Source of the DNA: an uncultured Oscillospiraceae bacterium | GTDB taxonomy: Bacteria; Bacillota; Clostridia; Oscillospirales; Oscillospiraceae | Direction: 5' to 3' | DNA: 5,870 nt | NCBI GenBank assembly: GCA_947631805.1 | Contig: CANRNA010000119.1 | Span: 1 to 5,870 of the forward strand | In this document: positions 1 to 5,610 of the stretch, piece after piece | How the letters are laid out: each line of letters starts with the position of its first letter | Numbering within the stretch: the first letter of the stretch is position 1 | Program-made: the position numbers and the translations under genes | Notes under the pieces: generated by a model | The model's input: the letters and a program-made list of their open reading frames with translations, nothing else | Databases searched by the model: none | Told to the model about the DNA's origin: nothing

Positions 1-3
1 GTT

Positions 4-2127
4 ATGCGCAGCCGGGAGATTGACTGCGGCGAGTCCTGGCGTGACAGCGACGCGGCCTATCGGGAGATAAACGCCCTTGCCCATCCGCGGGACTATTACG
101 TGAGCGACTCACAGACGATGGGTATAGAGACTCAGGAAAGACTGATTTTCGCCGCCTATGTCTCCCATGCGGAGGGGATGCTGCGGGCAGTGGAAGAGCG
201 CGCCTCGGAGCTGTGCCGGGATAAAGAGACGACTGAGCTTCAAATCATCTTTTTCGCCCCGGATCTGAAAAGCCGTATTGAGCTGGACGAGGCGTTTGAC
301 GCGGCGAAAAGGGGGAGAATCAGAAAGCTCCTGAAACGGAATGCCCGCGGGGAAAGACAGCCGGTCCTCAGGTGTATGTATATCCTGGACCAAGAGCATC
401 CCATGCAAACTGTCCGGCTGGATAACCTGAACCGGAACGATATATTGCAAATGCCGCCTGTGCTGAACTACATCAATCAGGAGACTGCCGCCCCTGACTG
501 GATGGCGCCCGAAGGCGAACCCCTTCCGACATCCCTGCTCTTCAACATCAATCTTTATCAGCTGGCAAAGGTCTATAACCTCGTTGGCGACCAGCTCTTT
601 CAAAACAATGTGCGCTTCGGTATCAGAGAGACGCTGGGAGTAAACCGGGCCATCCAAGAGACGCTTCGGGAGGAGCCGTGGAATTTCTGGTATAAGAACA
701 ACGGCGTTACCATTTTGGTGGAAGCTCCGGACTTCAAGCCCAAGCTTGCCCAGGCTCTTGAATTGGGGACGCTTGACGCCGAGTCTCACCCCAATTTTTC
801 CGTGGTGAACGGGGCCCAGACCATCACCGTGGCCGCGGAGTTTTTTTACCGGCTGGAGAGAAGATGCGCTGTAACCGGCAGCGAAGCGGATAAAATGACG
901 CTGAAGCGCGCACGGGATATGGCGTATGTGCTCGTGCGGGTCATCCACATTCCAAAAAGCGGTGAGGAGACGGCGTCGCACCTGGTCAAGGATATCAGTG
1001 TCTCTCTGAACCGGCAAAAGCCCATTAAAGTAGAAGATATTGCGTTTACTACTTCCTTTGTGGAGAAGCTCACGGCGTATTTGAACAGTCAGGAAGGCGG
1101 ATTCAGGCTCGTCCGGCGGGGAGAGGAAAGTTTACATAACACTCTCGACCTAGTGGAGTTTGCCCGCGCCAGAACCGCTTGCGCCGGAAAACCGGGGGAT
1201 GCCCGGGCGAAGGACGCCTCTCAGCTGCTGAAAGTCCAGCCGGACGACAACGGGAACTATGAATTTGCCAATCAGGAAGTTTTTCCGGCCGGGTGGATGG
1301 ATGCCCAGGGCAGAGAGGAAGAGGGGCCGCTGTTTCTCCGGTATTATGGGGCGGTTTGGTTTGCCCATCAGGTGGCGCAGAAATATGATGGATATAAAAA
1401 CACGCTGAAGGGCGCGGCCCCGGAGCGAGAAAGCATTATCAAAAACGGCAAGTGGTACTTTACCGCGCTCACGGTGCAGATCATGAATGATTTTGCGGTA
1501 TATACAGACGATAAGGGCAATGAATTTCCGGATTTCAGCCGGTTCAAGGCGACTGTAGACGACATAGGCGAGGACTTCCAAAGAGCTGTGGAAAGCTTTT
1601 CCGCATTCGTGTACGATGCTGCCAAAGACAGCGACAGGCGGTCTCTGGACTCGAACGTGTTCAAGCGAAACGACCTGTACTTCCGCCTGTATCAGAAGCT
1701 GCGCGGCAGCGCGGCGCACCGGCCCCGCAATGCGCCGTTGAGCGAGCGGTTTTGCGGATATGGAGAACAGGAGAACCCGCAAGCGGCTGCGAACTGTGTG
1801 ATTCTGGGGAAAGAACGCGTTCCCATCAGAAGTATTACCGACGCGATGGAATTGACGGTTGCATATATCCTGCGGGAGCACGCACCGACAGACGATATTC
1901 CCGCCGCGTGTTATACCTGGCTGCATGAGGGTGCGCCAGGGGAAGAGGGATACTTTTCCCGATACAGGACGGTCGAGGTAAACGGGAGCGTGTACTGCAT
2001 AGGCATTTCTTCCAGCACCAAGGTCAAAGTACGCCAGATAACGAGCCTGTGCGCTTGGGCGGGTGTTCCGCAGGGAACTATCCAGTGGTGCGCGAAGGAT
2101 CCGAACAGACCGGTTTTTCAGTGGTGA
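4..2127 (+). CDS. AIPR-family (abortive infection phage resistance) protein, 5' end possibly outside window
   Basis: Probable phage-defence protein of the AIPR family, a cytoplasmic family often encoded beside restriction-modification or other defence genes; its biochemical activity is not settled, so none is assigned. Family hallmarks run in order: a helical lead-in with LFQNNVRFGIR (198-208), FWYKNNGVTI (228-237), SVVNGAQTI (266-274), SLNRQKPIKVEDI (334-346) and GFRLVRRGEE (366-375). Residues 430-570 are mostly helical. Residues 599-698 look like a separate C-terminal module, GKERVPIRS then YCIGISSSTK and RQITSLCAWAG, resembling tails seen on restriction-type proteins. The 707-aa length fits the longer family members. 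The first ATG is at position 4, with no room to see a ribosome binding site, and the frame stays open to the window edge, so the start may lie upstream; M39 (position 118) is an alternative. I see no N-terminal D-GIDA / Q-K nuclease-like motif of the kind present in many relatives. GC content is well below that of the downstream genes, suggesting horizontal acquisition. Confidence 0.85.
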   Translation: MRSREIDCGESWRDSDAAYREINALAHPRDYYVSDSQTMGIETQERLIFAAYVSHAEGMLRAVEERASELCRDKETTELQIIFFAPDLKSRIELDEAFDAAKRGRIRKLLKRNARGERQPVLRCMYILDQEHPMQTVRLDNLNRNDILQMPPVLNYINQETAAPDWMAPEGEPLPTSLLFNINLYQLAKVYNLVGDQLFQNNVRFGIRETLGVNRAIQETLREEPWNFWYKNNGVTILVEAPDFKPKLAQALELGTLDAESHPNFSVVNGAQTITVAAEFFYRLERRCAVTGSEADKMTLKRARDMAYVLVRVIHIPKSGEETASHLVKDISVSLNRQKPIKVEDIAFTTSFVEKLTAYLNSQEGGFRLVRRGEESLHNTLDLVEFARARTACAGKPGDARAKDASQLLKVQPDDNGNYEFANQEVFPAGWMDAQGREEEGPLFLRYYGAVWFAHQVAQKYDGYKNTLKGAAPERESIIKNGKWYFTALTVQIMNDFAVYTDDKGNEFPDFSRFKATVDDIGEDFQRAVESFSAFVYDAAKDSDRRSLDSNVFKRNDLYFRLYQKLRGSAAHRPRNAPLSERFCGYGEQENPQAAANCVILGKERVPIRSITDAMELTVAYILREHAPTDDIPAACYTWLHEGAPGEEGYFSRYRTVEVNGSVYCIGISSSTKVKVRQITSLCAWAGVPQGTIQWCAKDPNRPVFQW

Positions 2128-2146
2128 ACCGCTTCGCACTTCGGGC

Positions 2147-2179
2147 CGCGCAGAAGAATGGTTGCCTTTTTGCGCGTTT
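2147..2179 (+). terminator. Terminator-like hairpin after the AIPR gene
   Basis: Left arm CGCGCAGAAG (2147-2156) pairs with right arm TTTTTGCGCG (2167-2176) over 10 bp, including two G-U pairs, around a 10-nt loop. It begins 20 nt after the AIPR stop codon. Only TTT follows directly, then GATGTTA, so the U-tract is poor. It could be a weak intrinsic terminator or just an mRNA 3'-end stabilising hairpin. The right arm begins at the last base of the -35 box of the promoter candidate below, so the two signals are packed together. Confidence 0.4.
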
Positions 2180-2190
2180 GATGTTACACT
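2162..2190 (+). promoter_or_regulatory. Candidate sigma-70/sigma-A type promoter with extended -10
   Basis: A -35-like TTGCCT (2162-2167, four of six consensus bases) is followed after exactly 17 nt by a -10-like TACACT (2185-2190, four of six). A TG dinucleotide at 2182-2183 is placed correctly for an extended -10 (TGn). Predicted transcription start is near 2196-2198. The site lies between the AIPR stop and the ABC transporter gene, where a new transcription unit would need a promoter. It would give a leader of about 155 nt. Inferred from motif matches only. Confidence 0.45.
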
Positions 2191-2191
2191 A

Positions 2192-2208
2192 CTGTTTTAG
2201 GAAAACAG
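2192..2208. promoter_or_regulatory. Perfect 7-bp inverted repeat at predicted transcription start (operator candidate)
   Basis: CTGTTTT-AGG-AAAACAG is an exact inverted repeat with a 3-nt centre, placed immediately downstream of the candidate -10 box and covering the predicted +1. That position suits a repressor operator that would block transcription of the ABC-glycosyltransferase-MATE cluster. It is AT-rich within otherwise GC-rich DNA. I do not recognise it as a LexA, Fur or PerR box. As RNA it would form only a weak hairpin with a tight loop and has no T-tract, so a terminator is unlikely. Confidence 0.35.
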
Positions 2209-2242
2209 CTGCTCCCCGGATGAGGGGATAAGCATTTTGACG

Positions 2243-2297
2243 GGGCTGTATGGCAGCGGCTTGATGTGTCTGCCGCGGAAGAGGAGCGATACAGTCC
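2243..2297 (+). promoter_or_regulatory. Foldable 5' leader of the ABC transporter gene
   Basis: GGGCTGTAT (2243-2251) can pair with ATACAGTCC (2289-2297) over 9 bp with one G-U. Directly inside it GGCAG (2252-2256) pairs with CTGCC (2270-2274), leaving a 13-nt loop and a one-sided 14-nt internal bulge (2275-2288). The element sits 57 nt before the chosen ATG of the ABC gene. I do not recognise a known riboswitch or T-box in it. It may be a regulatory leader, or chance pairing in GC-rich DNA. Confidence 0.25.
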
Positions 2298-2353
2298 ATA
2301 TACGCTGGCGCTGTGGTGCGGCGACACATGAGATAAAAAGGACACGGGTGCTT

Positions 2354-4069
2354 ATGCTGAGGAAGCTGACAGATCTGATAGGGCGGAAAAAGATGGGGCG
2401 AGTGGGGATACTGCTGGTCGTCATGTTTATCGGCTCTCTGCTGGAGATGATGGGCATCTCCCTGATCGTGTCCGTGTGCTCGCTGATGATGGACACCCAG
2501 CGGGTCATGTCCAACCGGGTGATAAGCTGGCTGTGCGGGTGGACAGGCATCCAGCCGGGGCGGGAGCTTTTGACGGCCCTGGTGCTGTTTCTCATGTTCC
2601 TGTATCTCTTCAAGATGGTCTACCTGCTGGCGGAGAGCTATGCGCTGGCCCGGTTCGTCCACACCTGCCGCCACGACGTGGCCTCCCGGCTCTATGAGGC
2701 CACGCTCCGGGCCCCCTACGAGTTTTTCATCTCCTCCAGCGCGGCGGACGTCATCAACCTGAGCAACGACGCCGGGCGGTTCGCCAGTTGTCTGGACAGC
2801 GCCCTCCAGGTGCTCACGGAGTGCCTGGTGATGGTCTGCATCGGGACATTTTTGCTCTTCATCAACCCGGTGATGACGGCCTTCGCCGGGGCGGGCATCG
2901 TGCTGCTGCTGTTCCTGATACGGGGCGTCATCAAAAAGCGGGCCTATCAGCTGGGCGTCCGGCTCCGGGCGGCGGGACAGCGGCGGCTGAAATGGCTGGG
3001 CCAGGCGGTCCACGGGGTGAAGGACGTGAAGATGAGCCAGACGGAGGACTTCTTCCTGGGGCAGTACACCGCCGCGGACGGGGAGTACTCCCGGGTGGAC
3101 TATACCAGTCAGGTGTGGAGACGGCTCCCCAGCCTGTGCATCGAGGCCGTGATGGTGGTGTGCATACTGCTGTACATCCTGGTGCTGGTGCTGTCCGGCC
3201 GGAATATGCCGGATTACTTCCCCAGCCTGTCGGCCCTGGCACTGGTGACGGTCCGGCTCCTGCCCGCGTGCAGCCGGATAAACAGCGGGCTCACCCAGCT
3301 CAGCTACACCAAGTCCTCCCTGGAGTCCATAGAGGAGACGCTGTCCCGGCTGGAGGAGACCAGGGCGGCCCAGGCGGGCCAGGACAGGGAGACGGCCCTG
3401 ACCCAGGCGGTCCGGGCGGAGGGCGTCACCTACTGTTATCCCCAGGGGACGGCCCCGGTGCTGGAAAAGGCGGATATAGAGATACCCATCGGCTCCTCGG
3501 TGGGCATCGTGGGGGCCTCCGGGGCGGGGAAGACCACCCTGGTGGACATCCTGCTGGGGCTTTTGACCCCCCAGGAGGGCACGGTCACGGCCGACGGCAT
3601 CCCCCTGGCGGACTGCCAGAGGAGCTATCTGGAAAAGGTGTCCTACATCCCCCAGAACATCTTCCTTCTGGACGACACGGTGAGGAACAACGTGGCGCTG
3701 GGCATAGCGCCGGAGGCGATAGAGGACGAGGCGGTGTGGGCGGCCCTGGACAAGGCGTCTCTGGGAGACATGGTGAGGGCCCTTCCCCAGAAGCTGGACA
3801 CCCCGGTGGGGGAGAACGGCATCCGCCTGTCCGGCGGCGAGCGCCAGCGGCTGGGCATCGCCCGGGCGCTGTACCAGGGGGGCGTGATAATGGTCTTCGA
3901 CGAGGCCACCTCCGCCCTGGACCCGGAGACAGAGGCCGCCATCATCCAGTCCATCCACAGCCTGCGGGGGGAGAAGACCACGGTCATCATCTCCCACCGC
4001 CAGTCCGCCGTGCAGCGCTGCGACAGGATATACCGGGTCGAGGGCGGCACGGTCCGGCGGGTGGTGTGA
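2354..4069 (+). CDS. PglK-like ABC exporter / lipid-linked glycan flippase candidate (fused permease-ATPase)
   Basis: An ABC half-transporter of the type I exporter fold, expected to work as a homodimer in the cytoplasmic membrane. The N-terminal opening MLRKL followed by GSLLEMMGISLIVS (27-40) and the mid-domain GVKDVKMSQTEDFFLGQY (221-238) are the style of PglK/WlaB-type flippases for lipid-linked oligosaccharides. Hydrophobic segments lie near 17-40, 73-93, 153-173, 176-190, 261-280 and 288-305. The ATPase domain is intact: Walker A GASGAGKT (387-394), Q-loop in YIPQNIFLLDD (431-441), signature LSGGE (492-496), Walker B VIMVFDE (511-517), D-loop SALD (520-523), H-loop H548. Length is 571 aa, normal for the family. 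The frame is open back to a TTG at 2237, but that arginine-rich extension is unlike the family. ATG 2354 fits the family N-terminus; AAAGGA (2337-2342) is 11 nt upstream. GTG 2348 has a better 5-nt spacing and would add only two residues. The substrate is inferred from similarity and from the adjacent glycosyltransferase. Confidence 0.88.
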   Translation: MLRKLTDLIGRKKMGRVGILLVVMFIGSLLEMMGISLIVSVCSLMMDTQRVMSNRVISWLCGWTGIQPGRELLTALVLFLMFLYLFKMVYLLAESYALARFVHTCRHDVASRLYEATLRAPYEFFISSSAADVINLSNDAGRFASCLDSALQVLTECLVMVCIGTFLLFINPVMTAFAGAGIVLLLFLIRGVIKKRAYQLGVRLRAAGQRRLKWLGQAVHGVKDVKMSQTEDFFLGQYTAADGEYSRVDYTSQVWRRLPSLCIEAVMVVCILLYILVLVLSGRNMPDYFPSLSALALVTVRLLPACSRINSGLTQLSYTKSSLESIEETLSRLEETRAAQAGQDRETALTQAVRAEGVTYCYPQGTAPVLEKADIEIPIGSSVGIVGASGAGKTTLVDILLGLLTPQEGTVTADGIPLADCQRSYLEKVSYIPQNIFLLDDTVRNNVALGIAPEAIEDEAVWAALDKASLGDMVRALPQKLDTPVGENGIRLSGGERQRLGIARALYQGGVIMVFDEATSALDPETEAAIIQSIHSLRGEKTTVIISHRQSAVQRCDRIYRVEGGTVRRVV

Positions 4070-4077
4070 CAGGAAAA

Positions 4078-4135
4078 TATAGCCGACGGGGGGCGGACCC
4101 ACGCCGCTCCCCGCAGGCCCTTTCCGGCAGCTATA
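4078..4135 (+). other. Intercistronic RNA structure: strong hairpin within a possible closing stem
   Basis: In the gap after the ABC gene, CGGGGGGCGG (4087-4096) pairs with CCGCTCCCCG (4104-4113) over 10 bp, one of them G-U, around the loop ACCCACG. Flanking TATAGC (4078-4083) is complementary to GCTATA (4130-4135), so a junction-like fold closing over the hairpin is possible. No T-tract follows the hairpin, so it is not a standard intrinsic terminator. It may tune expression or mRNA decay between the two genes, or be one copy of a dispersed genomic repeat. It overlaps no coding sequence that I believe. Confidence 0.4.
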
Positions 4136-4143
4136 CGTATCAT

Positions 4144-4172
4144 CGGCGGTCCCGTCACGGGCGGGGCCGCCG
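4144..4172 (+). other. Second intercistronic hairpin, 12-bp stem
   Basis: CGGCGGTCCCGT (4144-4155) pairs with GCGGGGCCGCCG (4161-4172) in a continuous 12-bp stem with two G-U pairs and the 5-nt loop CACGG. It ends 29 nt before the glycosyltransferase start and 19 nt before its GAGG ribosome binding site. There is no following T-run, so it is more likely an mRNA stability or attenuation element than a terminator. Chance pairing is less likely than for the other structures here because the stem is long and uninterrupted. Confidence 0.45.
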
Positions 4173-4191
4173 TGCGCACAATGACACAGAC

Positions 4192-4197
4192 GAGGTG
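4192..4197 (+). promoter_or_regulatory. Ribosome binding site of the glycosyltransferase gene
   Basis: GAGGTG lies 4 nt before ATG 4202 (6 nt if counted from the GAGG core). It fixes the start, which also matches the expected GT4 N-terminus. The last bases overlap the TGA of a five-codon open frame beginning at ATG 4181, for which I see no ribosome binding site. Confidence 0.7.
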
Positions 4198-4201
4198 ACA
4201 G

Positions 4202-5575
4202 ATGGAAAAATTGAACGTATGCCTTTTGAACGACTCCTTCCCGCCCTCCATCGACGGGGTGGCGAACGCGGTCACAAACTACGCCAAGATCATCTCCGCC
4301 GGGCTGGGGCGGGCGGCGGTGGTGACGCCCTACTACCCGGAGGCGGACGACAGCGGCTTTGCCTTCCCGGTGCTGCGCTATCCCAGCCTGGACATGACCA
4401 GGTCCGTGGGCTACCGGGCGGGCATCCCCTTTGACGCGGAGCTGATGGGCCGGGTGGAGGAGCAGGGCTTCGACATCATCCACAGCCACTGTCCCATAAG
4501 CTCCACGGTCCTGGCGCGGGAGATACGGGACCGGATAGACCGGCCCCTGGTCATGACCTACCACACGAAGTTCGACATCGACATCGCCAACGCGGTCCGG
4601 GGGGAGCTGCTCCGGGAGGAGGCGGCCCGGTTCCTGGTGCGGAACATCGCCGCCTGCGACGAGGTGTGGACGGTGAGCCGGGGGGCGGGGGACAACCTGC
4701 GCTCTCTGGGCTACGAGGGGGATTACATCGTCATGCCCAACGGGGTGGACCTGCCCCGCGGCCGGGTGGACGACGAGCGCATCGCCCGGGCCACGGCGGG
4801 CTATGACCTGCCGGGGGAGACGCCGGTGTTCCTGTTCGTGGGCCGGATGATGTGGTACAAGGGGGCCCGCATCACCCTGGACGCCCTGGCGCGCCTGAAC
4901 GCCGCGGGGCAGGACTTCCGCATGGTGTTCATAGGCGGCGGGGGAGACCGGGAGGACATCATGGCCTACGCCGCCAGCCTGGGGCTGGAGGGAAAGGTGC
5001 TGTTCGTCCCGCCCATCCACGACCGGGAGACGATACGGGCCTGGTACTGCCGGGCGGACCTGTTTCTGTTCCCCTCCACCTTCGACACCAACGGGCTGGT
5101 GGTCCGGGAGGCGGCGGCCTGCGGCCTGGGCAGCGTGCTCATTGCCGACAGCTGCGCGGCGGAGGACGTGACGGACGGGGAGACGGGCTTTCTCATCGAG
5201 GAGAACGCCGCGTCCATGGCCGCCAAGCTCACGGCCCTGTGCTCCCACAGGGAGGCCATGGGCCAGGTGGGCCAGCGGGCCCAGCGGGACATATACATAT
5301 CCTGGGAGGAGGCCGTGGGCCGGGCCTACGAGCGCTACGGCGTGGTGGCGGAAAATTACCGCCGGGGGCTGTACCCCGCCCACGACGGCCTGTCGGACGG
5401 GGTGCTGCACGGCCTGGCGGCGGCCATGGCCGGGGTGAACCGGGGCCGGGAGGCTCACCGCCGCATACAGGAGGGCCTGCTGGACGGCTACGAGGAGCTG
5501 AAGGAGGGCCTGGAGGAGGAGCGGCAGAACATCGTGGACCGGCTGGAGGAGCTGGTCAGAAAATACAGCCCGTGA
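4202..5575 (+). CDS. GT4-family glycosyltransferase (GT-B fold), glycolipid-type candidate
   Basis: A nucleotide-sugar-dependent, retaining-type glycosyltransferase of the GT4 family, probably acting at the inner face of the membrane. The N-terminal acceptor domain opens with NDSFPPSIDGVANAV (10-24), followed by DIIHSHCPIS (91-100) and TYHTKFD (119-125). The linker holds PNGVDLP (179-185). The C-terminal donor domain has FVGRMMWYKG (212-221), FIGGGGDR (243-250), LFLFPSTFDTNG (287-298) and REAAACG (302-308). The usual E-x7-E pair reads D295-x7-E303; from memory this variant occurs in a Firmicutes subgroup, so I do not take it as inactivation. After about residue 400 a charged helical tail follows, with coiled-coil-like character in 414-455. 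Best-known relatives include diacylglycerol glucosyltransferases, but donor and acceptor cannot be read here. It lies 132 nt after the ABC gene and 35 nt before the MATE gene, consistent with one operon making and moving a glycolipid or glycan. Length 457 aa is somewhat long because of the tail. Confidence 0.88.
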   Translation: MEKLNVCLLNDSFPPSIDGVANAVTNYAKIISAGLGRAAVVTPYYPEADDSGFAFPVLRYPSLDMTRSVGYRAGIPFDAELMGRVEEQGFDIIHSHCPISSTVLAREIRDRIDRPLVMTYHTKFDIDIANAVRGELLREEAARFLVRNIAACDEVWTVSRGAGDNLRSLGYEGDYIVMPNGVDLPRGRVDDERIARATAGYDLPGETPVFLFVGRMMWYKGARITLDALARLNAAGQDFRMVFIGGGGDREDIMAYAASLGLEGKVLFVPPIHDRETIRAWYCRADLFLFPSTFDTNGLVVREAAACGLGSVLIADSCAAEDVTDGETGFLIEENAASMAAKLTALCSHREAMGQVGQRAQRDIYISWEEAVGRAYERYGVVAENYRRGLYPAHDGLSDGVLHGLAAAMAGVNRGREAHRRIQEGLLDGYEELKEGLEEERQNIVDRLEELVRKYSP

Positions 5576-5594
5576 GAGGAAACTGACGAAGAGA

Positions 5595-5601
5595 AAGAAG
5601 G
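5595..5601 (+). promoter_or_regulatory. Ribosome binding site of the MATE gene
   Basis: AAGAAGG ends 9 nt before GTG 5611 but only 3 nt before the alternative GTG 5605, which favours 5611 as the start. No ATG is available in frame until 5647. Confidence 0.5.
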
Positions 5602-5610
5602 CGCGTGTCC

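Noticed and set aside
841..847. A run of seven T inside the AIPR gene as a possible phase-variation or slippage site.
   Set aside because: The frame continues correctly into conserved family sequence on both sides, and a single 7-nt run is common by chance in a gene of this composition.
109..1017. Minus-strand open frames under the AIPR gene (109-1017 and 1150-2139).
   Set aside because: They are antisense to a gene with clear AIPR motifs, show no recognisable domains, and I see no promoter or ribosome binding site supporting them.
2049..2231. A 60-codon + strand frame overlapping the AIPR 3' end and the junction.
   Set aside because: It overlaps the conserved AIPR C-terminal module out of frame and would run through the hairpin, promoter and palindrome; its product has no recognisable features.
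2237..2353. A 39-codon N-terminal extension of the ABC protein from TTG 2237 (or ATG 2264).
   Set aside because: The added residues are arginine-rich and unlike PglK-type N-termini, which begin about where ATG 2354 places them. A ribosome binding site fits 2354 or the in-frame GTG 2348, and the extension overlaps the foldable leader.
4133..4140. The palindrome ATACGTAT in the intercistronic gap as a protein-binding site.
   Set aside because: An 8-bp palindrome is expected by chance at this scale, and half of it is better explained as part of the possible closing stem at 4078-4083/4130-4135.
4181..4198. A five-codon ATG frame (MTQTR) ending 3 nt before the glycosyltransferase start, as a possible leader peptide.
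   Set aside because: No ribosome binding site precedes it, and the overlap with the glycosyltransferase Shine-Dalgarno site is explained by that site alone.
2788..4434. A long + strand open frame (548 codons) overlapping the ABC gene in another frame and running across the intergenic gap.
   Set aside because: Its product is a G/P/R/H-rich shadow translation with no domain, produced by GC-rich third positions of the real genes.
2189..5458. A 1089-codon open frame on the minus strand spanning the ABC gene, the gap and most of the glycosyltransferase gene.
   Set aside because: It is antisense to two genes with complete motif sets in the + direction. Its translation is dominated by H, P, G, Q, R and V in low-complexity order with no recognisable domain. 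The two + genes share one frame and have GC-ended codons, which removes stops from this antisense frame.
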